Part shown: one piece after another, positions 17,534 through 29,200 of the stretch | Layout: each line of letters starts with the position of its first letter | How positions within the stretch are numbered: position 1 is the stretch's first letter | Assembly (NCBI GenBank): GCA_017654935.2 | Contig: CM065703.1 | Span: 42,180,904 to 42,244,903, forward strand | From: Phymorhynchus buccinoides | Lineage: Eukaryota > Mollusca > Gastropoda > Neogastropoda > Raphitomidae | Direction of reading: 5' to 3' | DNA length: 64,000 bases | Notes under the pieces: generated by a model | Seen by the model: the letters and a program-made list of their open reading frames with translations, nothing else | What the model was told of the DNA's origin: nothing | Databases searched by the model: none | Made by a program: the position numbers and the translations under genes

Positions 17534-17790
17534 ACAGGCTTCCACCTCACATGGTGCGGGAGCTTTTCACGGAGAGGAGCCTGGCGGTGGGTGGATGCCT
17601 TGTGCCTCCATTCAGGAGCTGTTCAACCCCGCAATCCACGAGTCCCTCCCTGTAGGGATGCCGGGGAGCTTTTGTATAAATAGTTCCCCCACCTGGAAGT
17701 TATGTGCTTGTAATTTGCTCTAGCATGTCCCTCTCTTTGACTCTTGACCTTTCCCTTTGCTTTCTCTCATCTACTATCTTTCTCCCTTAC
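17499..17790 (-). mobile_element. Poly(C) plus reversed SINE-B 3' part
   Basis: A ~35-base C run, then a minus-strand SINE-B remnant: AAATAGTTCCCCCACCTGG, GTGCTTGTAATTTGCTCTAG, CATCTACTATCTTTCTCCC. The C run is at the SINE-B terminus, as at 36570 and 55886. Confidence 0.7.
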
Positions 17791-17792
17791 TG

Positions 17793-17948
17793 GGCCTGTA
17801 TTCACGTTGAGATAGCATGAGACTTAGCATGATGCTAACTAATAGAAGCTCTTCCAATATCCTATAGGATTTAATAGGACTTTTGGAAGAGCTTCTAAGT
17901 TAGCATGATGCTAAGTCTCATGCTATCTCAATGTGAATACAGGCCCAG
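17793..17948. mobile_element. Foldback MITE, near-perfect 70-bp arms
   Basis: TGGGCCTGTATTCACGTTGA at left matches the inverse TCAATGTGAATACAGGCCCA at right. Arms continue through GATAGCATGAGACTTAGCAT and AGAAGCTCTTCC. The loop is ~12 bases. Confidence 0.9.
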
Positions 17949-18071
17949 GTCTCTTGCCTTTATTCTTAAAAATTCTTGTACACCTTTTTCGTTTTGCTGT
18001 AATGACATGCCAGGTTTTTTGTTGTTTGGCGGTTAGGCAGTGAGAAATTACGCACTTGAGTGGGACACTCG

Positions 18072-18345
18072 CTAACCAAACGATTTTATTCTAGCAGAAT
18101 CTGATGAAATACGTAAAAGACGAGTGTCAGCAGATGAGCGAAGTTGACGGGAAGGGGTGTAGATGTGGAGGATGTCTGAAAGATATTGCGGTCCAGTACT
18201 AGAGACAGAAGAGAAACAGATCGAAGCCAGCTTATAGTCAATACGAGTCTTTACGACTCTGAACAGGTAGCCAGTGAAGGGACTGTAACAGGGGAGTACT
18301 AACATGCTGGCATCTAGATGTCCTGCAATCAAGTCTGGCGGCACA
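18072..18345 (-). pseudogene. L2-like LINE reverse-transcriptase fragment
   Basis: Minus-strand frame reads VVKTRIDYKLASICFSSVS, then GPQYLSDILHIYTPSRQLRS and SADTRLLRI. This matches the C-terminal RT block (..RIDYKLLLLAFKSLN..YLSDLL) of the L2-like copy at 61445. No long intact ORF. Confidence 0.8.
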
Positions 18346-18644
18346 TATTAGTCATTGATCAATGATGGGATTGTTTTTAAAATTTCTGTGCACGATCATT
18401 TAGTGACAGTACTTTTAGTTTTATTATGCTTATCCTTGAAACTATGAAAGTGTTCATTGTGGTGGTAACTCCAATTAACGTGCACATATTTTTCTTTTTC
18501 CACAACACAAAAATGTACATCTCTCACTGACTGTTTCGTCCACTCCTGTGGACTTCCTCAGAGTGAATGAGGTGAAAATGTCTCACTCGCTGCTCTGATT
18601 CTCGGGATTTTTTATTGTGCCTGTCTCTTTTGTGCGCTGTGCAG

Positions 18645-18838
18645 TGACTCCTCTGGACGTTGTCAAGATCCGGCTGCAGGCCCAGAAGAAGCCCAGCGCC
18701 TTCACGCGGGGCAAGTGCTTCCTGTACTGCAATGGGCTGATGGACCACATGTGCGCCTGCCTCAACGGCACGCAGCTCTCCTCCCAGGCCTACCAGTGGT
18801 ACAAGAAACCCCTGCCCGTCCACTTCTCTGGAACCCTG
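18645..18838 (+). CDS. SLC25A40: SLC25A40 exon (first carrier signature and Cys loop)
   Basis: Encodes [36 protein letters not shown] and [14 protein letters not shown]. Acceptor TGTGCAG, donor CTG|GTGAGG. It starts inside a Val codon, so at least one coding exon precedes it. The exon is clearly more GC-rich than the surrounding repeats. Confidence 0.96.
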
Positions 18839-19367
18839 GTGAGGCTTCTGGGAAAGTCAAGTCAAAGTCAAAAATACAGTGGAACCTCCCTATTAAGACC
18901 TCCCATTATAAGACTCCCTCCCATATATAAGACCTACTTCTCTGAGACATTGCCCTTATTTGTAAGTATTAAAATCACCTCCCTTATAAGATCCCTCCCT
19001 TCATTTTGGGTGATTTTTGAAGGTCTTATAAGAGAGGTTCCACTGTACTTTATTATCACGTTAGGTGAAATTACAGTGTGGTCTCGTACAAGCACAATAC
19101 AAGCAAGGAAACTCATGCATTAAAAGTGGAAACAAAACTAAGGAAAAATGGATAACAAATCATGCTTCGCAAGAAGTTGGACATAGTTAGGGTCGATACA
19201 AGCGACTATCAAAACGTTAAGAACTGCCCTCTTTCCCACCATTTCTATCCTCGCATTCATTTATTCACCCCCACCCTACCCCCAAACCCCCACCCTCTCC
19301 AAATCACCCCAAGCTTTCACATATTTTGGGTCCCTTCCCGTTCCCAACCTTTCATGCGCCTCCCTCT

Positions 19368-19399
<32 letters not shown>

Positions 19400-20870
19400 T
19401 GATTTACGGACTAAGTATGTTGTTGTTGTTGGCTTACCCTGGCTAAGAGACTCCAGGGATCATCCCAACAGCCGGAGCACTTGAACACTATGGTACAAAT
19501 GCAACAGCTGCGGGTGAGAACATTACGTGTGTGATGGAAAATGGGACATTTAGTTTTTCTTTTTACAGTGGAACCTCCCTTATAAGACTCCCTCCCATAT
19601 AAGACCTACTTCTCTGATGCACCGCCTTTCTTTGTAAGTATTAATATTACCTCCCTTATAAGACCCCTCCCTTATAAGCTATAAGACCTCATTTTAAAAA
19701 TTATTTTTGAAGGTCTTATAAGGGAGGTTCCAATGTATTGTGAACTGTCTTATTTTTAAGAAAATTCATTTCCTAAGATCTGATTATTTCTTTGCCTGTA
19801 ATCATATTCTTCTTCTTTTGTTTGTCTGTTTGTACAAGCAGTAGAATTGATAGAAAGAATAAAAATACAGTCAGTCAAACCTCTATTAATAATAGAGGTT
19901 TGACTGACTGTATTTTTATTCTTTCTTCTTTTTGTTCTTATAATAGTATTATAAGAACCCCCGTTAAAGACCTCTCACTTATGACTGATTGTTTTTAATT
20001 TACATCTAGCTTTCTATAATTTATGTATAAAGCCAACCTCCATTACAAGATCCCTCCAATATAAGGCTGTTTTTTCCTGACTTTTTGGAAGTCTTAAAAT
20101 AGAGGCTTTATGTTATATAGTAGGTATGAAAATTTTCAGTTTACTGCTGGCACACACAAATTTTTCATACCTATTTACATCCCTTTGGATACTATTTCAG
20201 TTGCCGGCCCTCTCTGCCGGTCGTGTCGCTTATTTTTTCATATTTTTAAATTTGGAACATTCTTATGTTCACACTTTTACTTCAGATTTCTAATTTACTT
20301 GAGTGCTGGGGGTTTTTTTTGGGAGCCTTTTACCAATATACAAGAAGAGACATTCCATTTGTGGAACAATCTTCTTGTTGAGGGGAGAGTAGTTCCACCT
20401 TGGTAGGTTAAGACCCCATCCAGTGCCGTGAGACTCCCTAGAGTCGAAACAGCTGTCCTCGGCTGGGTTCTGCCATTGCCTCCCTAATAAGGAGGAGAAA
20501 CTAAGCTAGCACTCTTTATGTTTATTAGAACATAGACCAAGATACCAAGTTAGCATATAACTGGTTTTGGGTTTTAATGTTCGTTTCAAAGACATAAGGA
20601 CAAAAAAGTTTTAAACAATTTTCCTATTTTTTATATTATATATAGTATATAATCTATTATCATCAAATTTTTATGCAACAATCTTTTTTCTAGATATTGG
20701 AAGAGCCGTTGTTCTTGAAAACTTCTGTGTTGTCTGAAAGTACTCTTCAAGGTTCCAATGGTCAACTTAGGATGCACATTTTACCGCCAGGGGGCAATCA
20801 AACCTGAGTAGGGGCATAGCGCATGATATTCTTAGTTGGGGGTAGGGAGAGAGGGGGAGATGAGTCCCTC

Positions 20871-20918
<48 letters not shown>

Positions 20919-23158
20919 ACTACCCCCAACTAAGAATATCATGCGCTAAGCCCCTACTGGATTGATTGCCCCCAGGCGGTCAAATCAGCATCCTAAGTTG
21001 ACCATTGAGTGCAGTGAAGCAAGTCTGAACAATTTCAGTACAAATCTAGTGCAGCCTGGGTCATTGAAACACACGTGTGCAAAATAGCTATGGATTTTGT
21101 GCCAGGTTGTTTCCATTCATGCTCGTTTCAAGCTGGTGTGCGGCGTATGCTATCAGTATCACACGTGTTCTCTCACCACCTGGCCATGTAGTCATGAGTG
21201 TGTATTAAACATTCAAAATGGGGATTAGTATGTAAATTAGGCTAAACAGCCAATCGTTTTGGGAGTTTAATCTCATTTACATACTATTCCCCGTGTTGAC
21301 TGTCTAAACTAGTACAGTGGAACCTCCCTTATAAGACCTTCAGAAATCATCCAAAATGAGGTCTTAATAGGGAGGGGTCTTCTAAGAGAGGTAATTTCAA
21401 TACAGTGGAACCTCCCTTATAAGACTCCCTCCCACATAAGACCTGCTTCTCTGAGACATTACCCTTCTTTGTAAGTATTAAAATTACCTCCCTTATAAGA
21501 CCCCTCCCTTACAAGACCTGATTTTGGATGATTTTTGAAGGTCTTATAAGAGAGGTTCCACTGTACTTACAAAGAAGGGCAATGTCTCAGAGAAGTAGGT
21601 CTTACACGGGAGGGAGTGTTATAATGGGAGGTCTTATATAAGGGAGGTTCCACTGTACTCATGACTACAGGGCGTGTGTAGCTATTGACCAAGAGAAAAA
21701 TTGATTGAGAAAACGTGGAAACGCCTCAGTTACTTGCGATGCTTTGCACGATGTGTGGCTGTTGGGGAGAAAGCGGGGCGGAAGGGGATAAGGAAGGTTT
21801 GGGGGTGGGAAGGTTGTGGTCTCTGTGTGTGTGGTGGGATTTTTGTTGTTGTTGTTGTTTTGCTGTCCCATCTTCTGGGCCGTACAGTGGCGTTGCTCCC
21901 ACGCCGCTCATTCCGAGTCCCAACTCGCATCCACACCTCCGCACATTCAGGTCGCAGAATCCGAGACCAGCAGTCCCCAAGAGGAGCGAATCTATGTTAG
22001 GCCGTCAGGAGGCAACCAAGCGAGGAGACACTGCACTGCTGCTGAGTCACTTTGATGGAGTTCAGTCGAGCCTGTTCAGGGCACCACCTACTTAAAGCCC
22101 CCTACTGACGACACTATTCTCTTCGTCACGGAGCAAGCGGTGTGTGGTGGGATTAGTTAACCCCTTCACTGCCGAGCCCGTTTCCGGTTCCAGGGCAACT
22201 ATTTACCAAGCCGTTTTAGGTTCTTACGTCTATCGCAAAAAATTTCTGAATAAAAGTGCATATAACCTATGCTTTTCTGAAAGGGAATTGAATATACTAT
22301 CCATTGAGAACACTCTCACATGCATTCGAACATACTGCGAAAAGCGTATGGATAGAAAAAGGGAAACTCTTAGAATAAGCCTATGATGGATATTTCCGTG
22401 ACGGGGCAGTTTATAGGTTACCGGAAGTTGACGGAAATATCCGTGACGGGGCAGTGAAGAGGTTAAGGAAGTATTGGAGACGGAAGGGGAAATACCGATG
22501 TTTTCATATGTGTTTGTGTACATGTACCTTCACTGAGACTGAAGGGCCAGGCACACACGTACGAATTGTGTCTTAATGCGATGCGATTTTGACGATGTGA
22601 GTCCTGAATCATGTGAAATTCATGTATTGGGTCTGCTTGAGTATATAGTGAGCGAAAATAGCAGAATTATTTTTAGGCGGAAGTATTTCACGCGATTCGT
22701 GACTCACATCGTCAAAACCGCATCGCATTCAGATGCGATTTGTGTGGCTGGCCCTTAAGAGGACCTAGTTTGCATGGAATCTTGATCGATGCAGATCAGC
22801 GACAGATGGAGAAGAGAGTATAGTAGAGGAGGGAAGGGGGGGGGGGGTATGGGTGTGTGTGGGGTGGGCATTTTTATCAGTTGGTTGTCAATCAATTTTT
22901 GTTCTTAAATCTATCTATTTTCCTTTTCTATGCGGTATTACAGCATCTTATCTATTATGCAGAATGCTTTCCACTCTATTCCCATTCTTCTTTTGTACTG
23001 CTCCCCTAAAGTGCAGCAGAATCTTCAACTTGATGAAGTTGGCTGCCTATGGCGAAGAAGAAGAAGATATTGCATTTTGTAACCGACAGCTTGAAGCTGA
23101 AGATCTTGTTTGTAATGTCTATAGTGTGTGTGCGTATGTGTGTGTGTGTGCGCGTGCA

Positions 23159-23210
<52 letters not shown>

Positions 23211-26200
23211 CCGTCTATACGTGTGTGTGTATGTGTGTGTGCGTGAATATAATGTGTGTGCTTGCATGTGTATGTGTGTGCGCACGTGTGTGCATGCATA
23301 CGCAGGTTAGGTTAGGTTAGGTTAGGTACATTATAGTCACAGAGGCGTCTCTATGAAATTCGGGTTGCTCCCACCTGGAGAGCGTGTCGCAGCCAGAGGC
23401 GCGCCACCCAATTTTGTTTTTTTGTTTTTTTGCATGCGATTTTTATGTGACTGATGAGGAAGGAAGGGAGGGGAGTAAATTTTGACCAAATGACTACTTT
23501 TTCGTTGCTACTGGGTTTAACGTGTGCTAAGAGCATGTTCGTGTGTGTGTGCACGCATGTGTGTGTGTGTGTTTGCACGTATGTGTGAATATATTATAAT
23601 GTTTGTGCTTGCTTGCCTGCATGCATGTGTGCGTGCATGCGTCTATGTGTTTCAGGATGCTTTCATCAAAATTGTCAAGTATGAAGGCGTGACATCATTA
23701 TGGAGCGGACTCCCTCCAACATTGTGAGTTTGTAAACATCTTTAATTATGATAAGGAAAAAATGCACACACAAAACCCCCAAAAAACAATATCAAACACT
23801 TTCTTTCTTGATTACAAAAAGCATATCATGATTATTCATATCGCCATGCGCAGAACACAGCGACGTCAAAAGTCGCCACTTCCCGCGGGGAATAAAAAAA
23901 CCTCAATATTTCGGTCATTTCAGTTCAAATTACGTCATTTTTATTTTTTATTCATTTAGTGTCACCATCGGTGATTTATCTTAGCAAATTGCTTTGTTTT
24001 TTTACAGCTTTGTTAGATGATGTATCTTGGCTTGATCAACTGGTAAGTCCAACACGTCGAAACTGACCCATTTTGACATACGATAGTTTTAATTTTTGGG
24101 CGGCGATATAATCCGAATCAAAGTTAGAAAATCTTAAAAATGAATTTCAGAATTTTTCCCACCTTTCAGTTTTACCCCCACTCCACTGCTGTCTGCCATT
24201 CAGCTGCAATGCGTATCGAGTTTGGTGAACTCATTCTCATCGCAACCATTTTGAATTATTTGAAAGCCCCCACTCCACTGCTGTCTGCCATTCAACTGCA
24301 ATGCGTATCAAGTTTGGTGAACTCATTCTCATCGCAACGATTTTGAATTATTTGAAAGCCCCCACTCCACTGCTGTCTGCCATTCAACTGCAATGCGTAT
24401 CAAGTTTGGTGAACTCATTCTCATCGCAACCATTTTGAATTATTTGAAAGCCCCCACTCCACTGCTGTCTGCCGTTCAACTGCAATGCGTATCAAGTTTG
24501 GTGAACTCATTCTCATCGCAACGATTTTGAATTATTTGAAAGCCCCCACTCCACTGCTGTCTGCCGTTCAACTGCAATGCGTATCAAGTTTGGTGAACTC
24601 ATTCTCATCGCAACGATTTTGAATTATTTGAAAGCCCCCACTCCACTGCTGTCTGCCATTCAACTGCAATGCGTATCAAGTTTGGTGAACTCATTCTCAT
24701 CGCAACCATTTTGAATTATTAAAAAAACCTCACAAATCACTCCAGCTATACACACAAACAAAACGTACATAAACAAAAGGAGAAATGAAAGAAGATTACG
24801 GGTTTTTACTTCAGGTTTACATATAGGGAAGTGGTAGATCAGACTATTTTTATAGACTTTATGTAGAAAAACTCTCTACACCGATTGGTTACCCCACAAC
24901 AAACCACTACAAAAGCAAAGTCAGAGGCAGAATTGTGGTCTAAGGGAGCGAAGCGAGTTTAGAAGTGGCCAAGGTATGGTGTGCACACATATTTACTTCC
25001 CTTGAAGCAAATGCATCAAAGTGACAGCTATCTATTAATTCCTCACATATATTATGGCCGGAACGACTTGAATGAATTAACGTATAAAATCTGTCATTCA
25101 CTAAAAAGAGTGACTCAACACTATATGGCATGATGAAGGATTTTTGACACTCAATCGGTATCTAAGCTAAAGAGCGAAAGCTAGCAACTCCTTCCACATG
25201 TATGTAGAACTACAGCGTGATTGAAGATGCTGGATCAACCAGCCGCGGGGCAGCATTTTTGCGTCCAGTGACCTTGCAGGAACAAACAGACAAACACCCC
25301 TGAAACCAAAGTCCGGTCAAACAGTCTGCACCTGCACTTTAGGTATTCGGTACTTTATAGTCACAGAGGCATCTCTGTGAAATTTGGGTTGCTCCCACCT
25401 GGAGAGCGCGTCGCAGCCAGAGGCGCGCAACTTTTTTTTTTTTTTTTTTTTTTTTGGCATGCGATTTTTTGTGACTGATGAGGAAGGAAGGGTGTGTGTG
25501 TTAAATTTTGACCAAATGATAACTTTTTCGTTGCCACTGGGTTTAACGTGTGCTAAGTGCATGGGCACACGGGACCTCAGTTTATTGTCTCCACGTTCAG
25601 ACTGTAAGGCCAAGTGCAAAGTAAGAGGGAAAATCCCCTGTACCCAGGTTTGAACTCGGGTTTACTTGACACGAGGCGAACGCGTTGCCACTGCGCCACT
25701 CTACACCAGTACCCTTGCACCATTGAGGATCTCAACTGTAGCCTGAGCACTGTTGACAGCTAGAGAGAAGCAGGTGCGCGGCAGCATTTTAGGCTCCAGT
25801 GACCTTGACCTTTGACCAATGACCTTCATTTTTCGAACTTGCGGCCTAAATATCTATCTGCATGCAAACATTTGAGCCTCCTAGACCCCTCTGTTCAAAC
25901 GTTATCGCGTTCACATGGAGATAAGTCAGACAGATAGCCAGTCAGCCATGAACAGACAGCCCTGAAAACTGTAACCAGCTTTTGCTTCTCAGCTGGATCT
26001 TCTTCATCTTCTTCTTCTTCTGTGTTGCCAGGCCATATGACCATAATGGGTAAGGTACGTATGTTTACAGTTTTCAGTTTTCAATGGTCTCCCCGCTGTG
26101 CACAGCCGACACATTCCGATTTCGGAGGAGCTCAAAGCAGAAAATTATTTGGAAGATTTTTTTACATTCTTTTAAAGGCATGAGAATGGGCCAACAAGTC

Positions 26201-29200
26201 AGAAAGATAGTAGATGACAGAAAGCAAAGCTAAAAGGCAGAGTCAAAGAGAGTGGCAGATTAGAGGAAGTTACAAGCACAGAACTTCCAGAAGGTGGCGG
26301 AACTATTTGTACAAAAGATCCCCCAGTATCCCTACGGGGACAGACTTGTGGAGGGGGCGGGGTCGTCCAGCTCCCCGTATGGAGGCACGAGGCATCCACC
26401 CACTGCCCCGCCTCGGCTGGTTAGAAATCAGTGTTTATGAAAAGGTTCATTAATTTTATCGGCACAGGTGTCGCAGAAGCTAGCAAGCTGTGATCTCCTT
26501 AAATTCAATGGAAAGTCTGGGGGGTTAAAAGTTGACAAACTCAACTGTCATTTTTTTAAAGTTCATGCTTTATGTAGGTAATTTAAATGTGAGTTGTGGG
26601 CGCTTTTTTTTTTTTCCCCGTGTAAAGCGATTTTTAAAAATAATTTTAAGTACATGTATTGTGAATGTTTTGTGTGCGTGAGGTAAACGTTTTTTTCATG
26701 TTTTCATGTAAAGCGCGATGAGTCCTGCTGTGTCAGGAGAATAGCGCTATAGAAGAATCATTTATTATTATTATTATTAACTGACTCGGGACTGGCCGAA
26801 TTATTTCCCCTTGTTCTGTGGGGACTGGGCATTTGACTAGGTTCGTAAAATAATCACCAAAACCAAGTTATGAAGAGTTAGGCATCAATATTTTCAGACA
26901 AGATTAGCAACACCATGCACTAAACGATCGTAAAATATCAGATTCCTTACCTTCGTTGTTTGTCTCCTATTGACGAAAACAGCTAACACATAGAAAGAAG
27001 GAAAATTTCACATTCCGATCTTTGACCCCCCTCTACAACCAAAGCTGAATGTAAAGTCTGCAATGATTGGTTGATTTCAAATTCAAGAGAGGCAAGGTCA
27101 AAGCAAACTGAAAATAGGTTTTGACTTCGCACCGGAAAGCTGGTTACACGCCAGAACTCAAAACCTCTTGAAAACTCTTATGAGCCGGATCCGGGCCATT
27201 CGTCCTAAACGGTTGTGCGAGCCATGAGCCGGATCCGGCTCATTCGCCCCGAGTGAGTTAACTGTGCATGCTACTGTGCACAAGAGCACCAGAACAGAAT
27301 CATTTTGAGCAAATGTAAAAAAACAAAAAACAATGCACACACAACAACCCTTGAATATCATTCTGATGATTAAACATTACACATATTTTCCATGTTTTTC
27401 TGACTATGCCCCCCCCCCCCCCCCCCCCCCCACCCTAGTCATTGCCATGGAAACCTCTCAGGAGTATTTGTCACATCTGCGTATTGTCCGCACTATTTCA
27501 ATTTATCATAGTTTTTAATTTTTTATGGGGGGCGCCTTATAGTCAGAAAAGGCAAAGTAACTATGTTAAAAAGTAACTATGTTAAAAATCAGATTGTTTT
27601 TAAATACAGAGGGTACACCTCGTAATGTGAAGCACCTCATATTGCTTAAAACATGGTACTTAATGCGCATATTATGTATATTCTTCTTCTTTTTTCTCCT
27701 CAGAATAATGGCAGTGCCAGCCACAGTGGTGTATTTCACGTGTACTGTTATGAACTGCTAAAGGCGGCTATGAAATACAACGATGATGATGATGATGATG
27801 ATGATGATGACCATGATGATGATGATGATGACCATGATGATGATGACAATGATGACTATGATGATGTTTCACACAGAATAATGGCGGTGCCAGCCACAGT
27901 GGTGTATTTCACATGTACTGTTATGAACTGCTAAAGGCGGCTATGAAATACAACGATGATGATGATGATGATGGACCATGATGATGATGATGATGACCAT
28001 GACACACATGATGACCATGATGATGATGATGATATGCCCCCCCATGATGATGATGATGATGACAATGATGACCATGATGATGATGATGATGACCATGATG
28101 ATGATGACAATGATGACCATGATGATGTTTCACACAGAATAATGGCGGTGCCAGCCACAGTGGTGTATTTCACATGTACTGTTATGAACTGCTAAAGGCG
28201 GCTATGAAATACAACGATGATGATGATGATGATGACCATGATGATGATGATGATGACCATGATGATGATGACAATGATGACCATGATGATGTTTCACACA
28301 GAATAATGGCGGTGCCAGCCACAGTGGTGTATTTCACATGTACTGTTATGAACTGCTAAAGGCGGCTATGAAATACAACGATGATGATGATGATGATGAC
28401 CATGATGATGATGATGACAATGATGACCATGATGATGATGATGATGACCATGATGATGATGACAATGATGACCATGATGATGTTTCACACAGAATAATGG
28501 CGGTGCCAGCCACAGTGGTGTATTTCACATGCTACGAACAGCTGAAGGCGGCTATGAAATACAACGATGATGATGATGATGATGACCATCATGATGATGA
28601 TGATGATGACCATGATGATGATGACAATGATGACTATGATGATGTTTCACACAGAATAATGGCGGTGCCAGCCACAGTGGTGTATTTCACATGCTACGAA
28701 CAGCTGAAGGCGGCTATGAAATACAACGATGATGATGATGATGATGATGATGATGACCATGATGATGATGATGATGACCATGATGATGATGACAATGATG
28801 ACTATGATGATGTTTCACACAGAATAATGGCGGTGCCAGCCACAGTGGTGTATTTCACATGCTACGAACAGCTGAAGGCGGCTATGAAATACAACGATGA
28901 TGATGATGATGATGATGATGACCATGATGATGATGATGATGACCATGATGATGATGACAATGATGACTATGATGATGTTTCACACAGAATAATGGCGGTG
29001 CCAGCCACAGTGGTGTATTTCACATGCTACGAACAGCTGAAGGCGGCCATGAAATACGACGAGGAGTGCTCGAAAGACTGGTGGAAGCCCATGGCATCCG
29101 GTGCCAGCGCACGAGGTATTGTTATTACTGGTTATTACTTCCCCCGAAGTCGGAATGTGGCTGCCCCAGTGGCTGGGTAATCAAACACGGTCGCACACGT

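Noticed and set aside
25600..25707. tRNA gene on the minus strand
   Set aside because: It is the head of SINE-A, repeated in 35344 and 37828 copies with the same flanking body.
27931..28173. His/Ser-rich minus-strand ORFs and Asp-rich plus-strand ORFs as independent genes
   Set aside because: They translate GAT/CAT repeats between exon-3 copies of SLC25A40.
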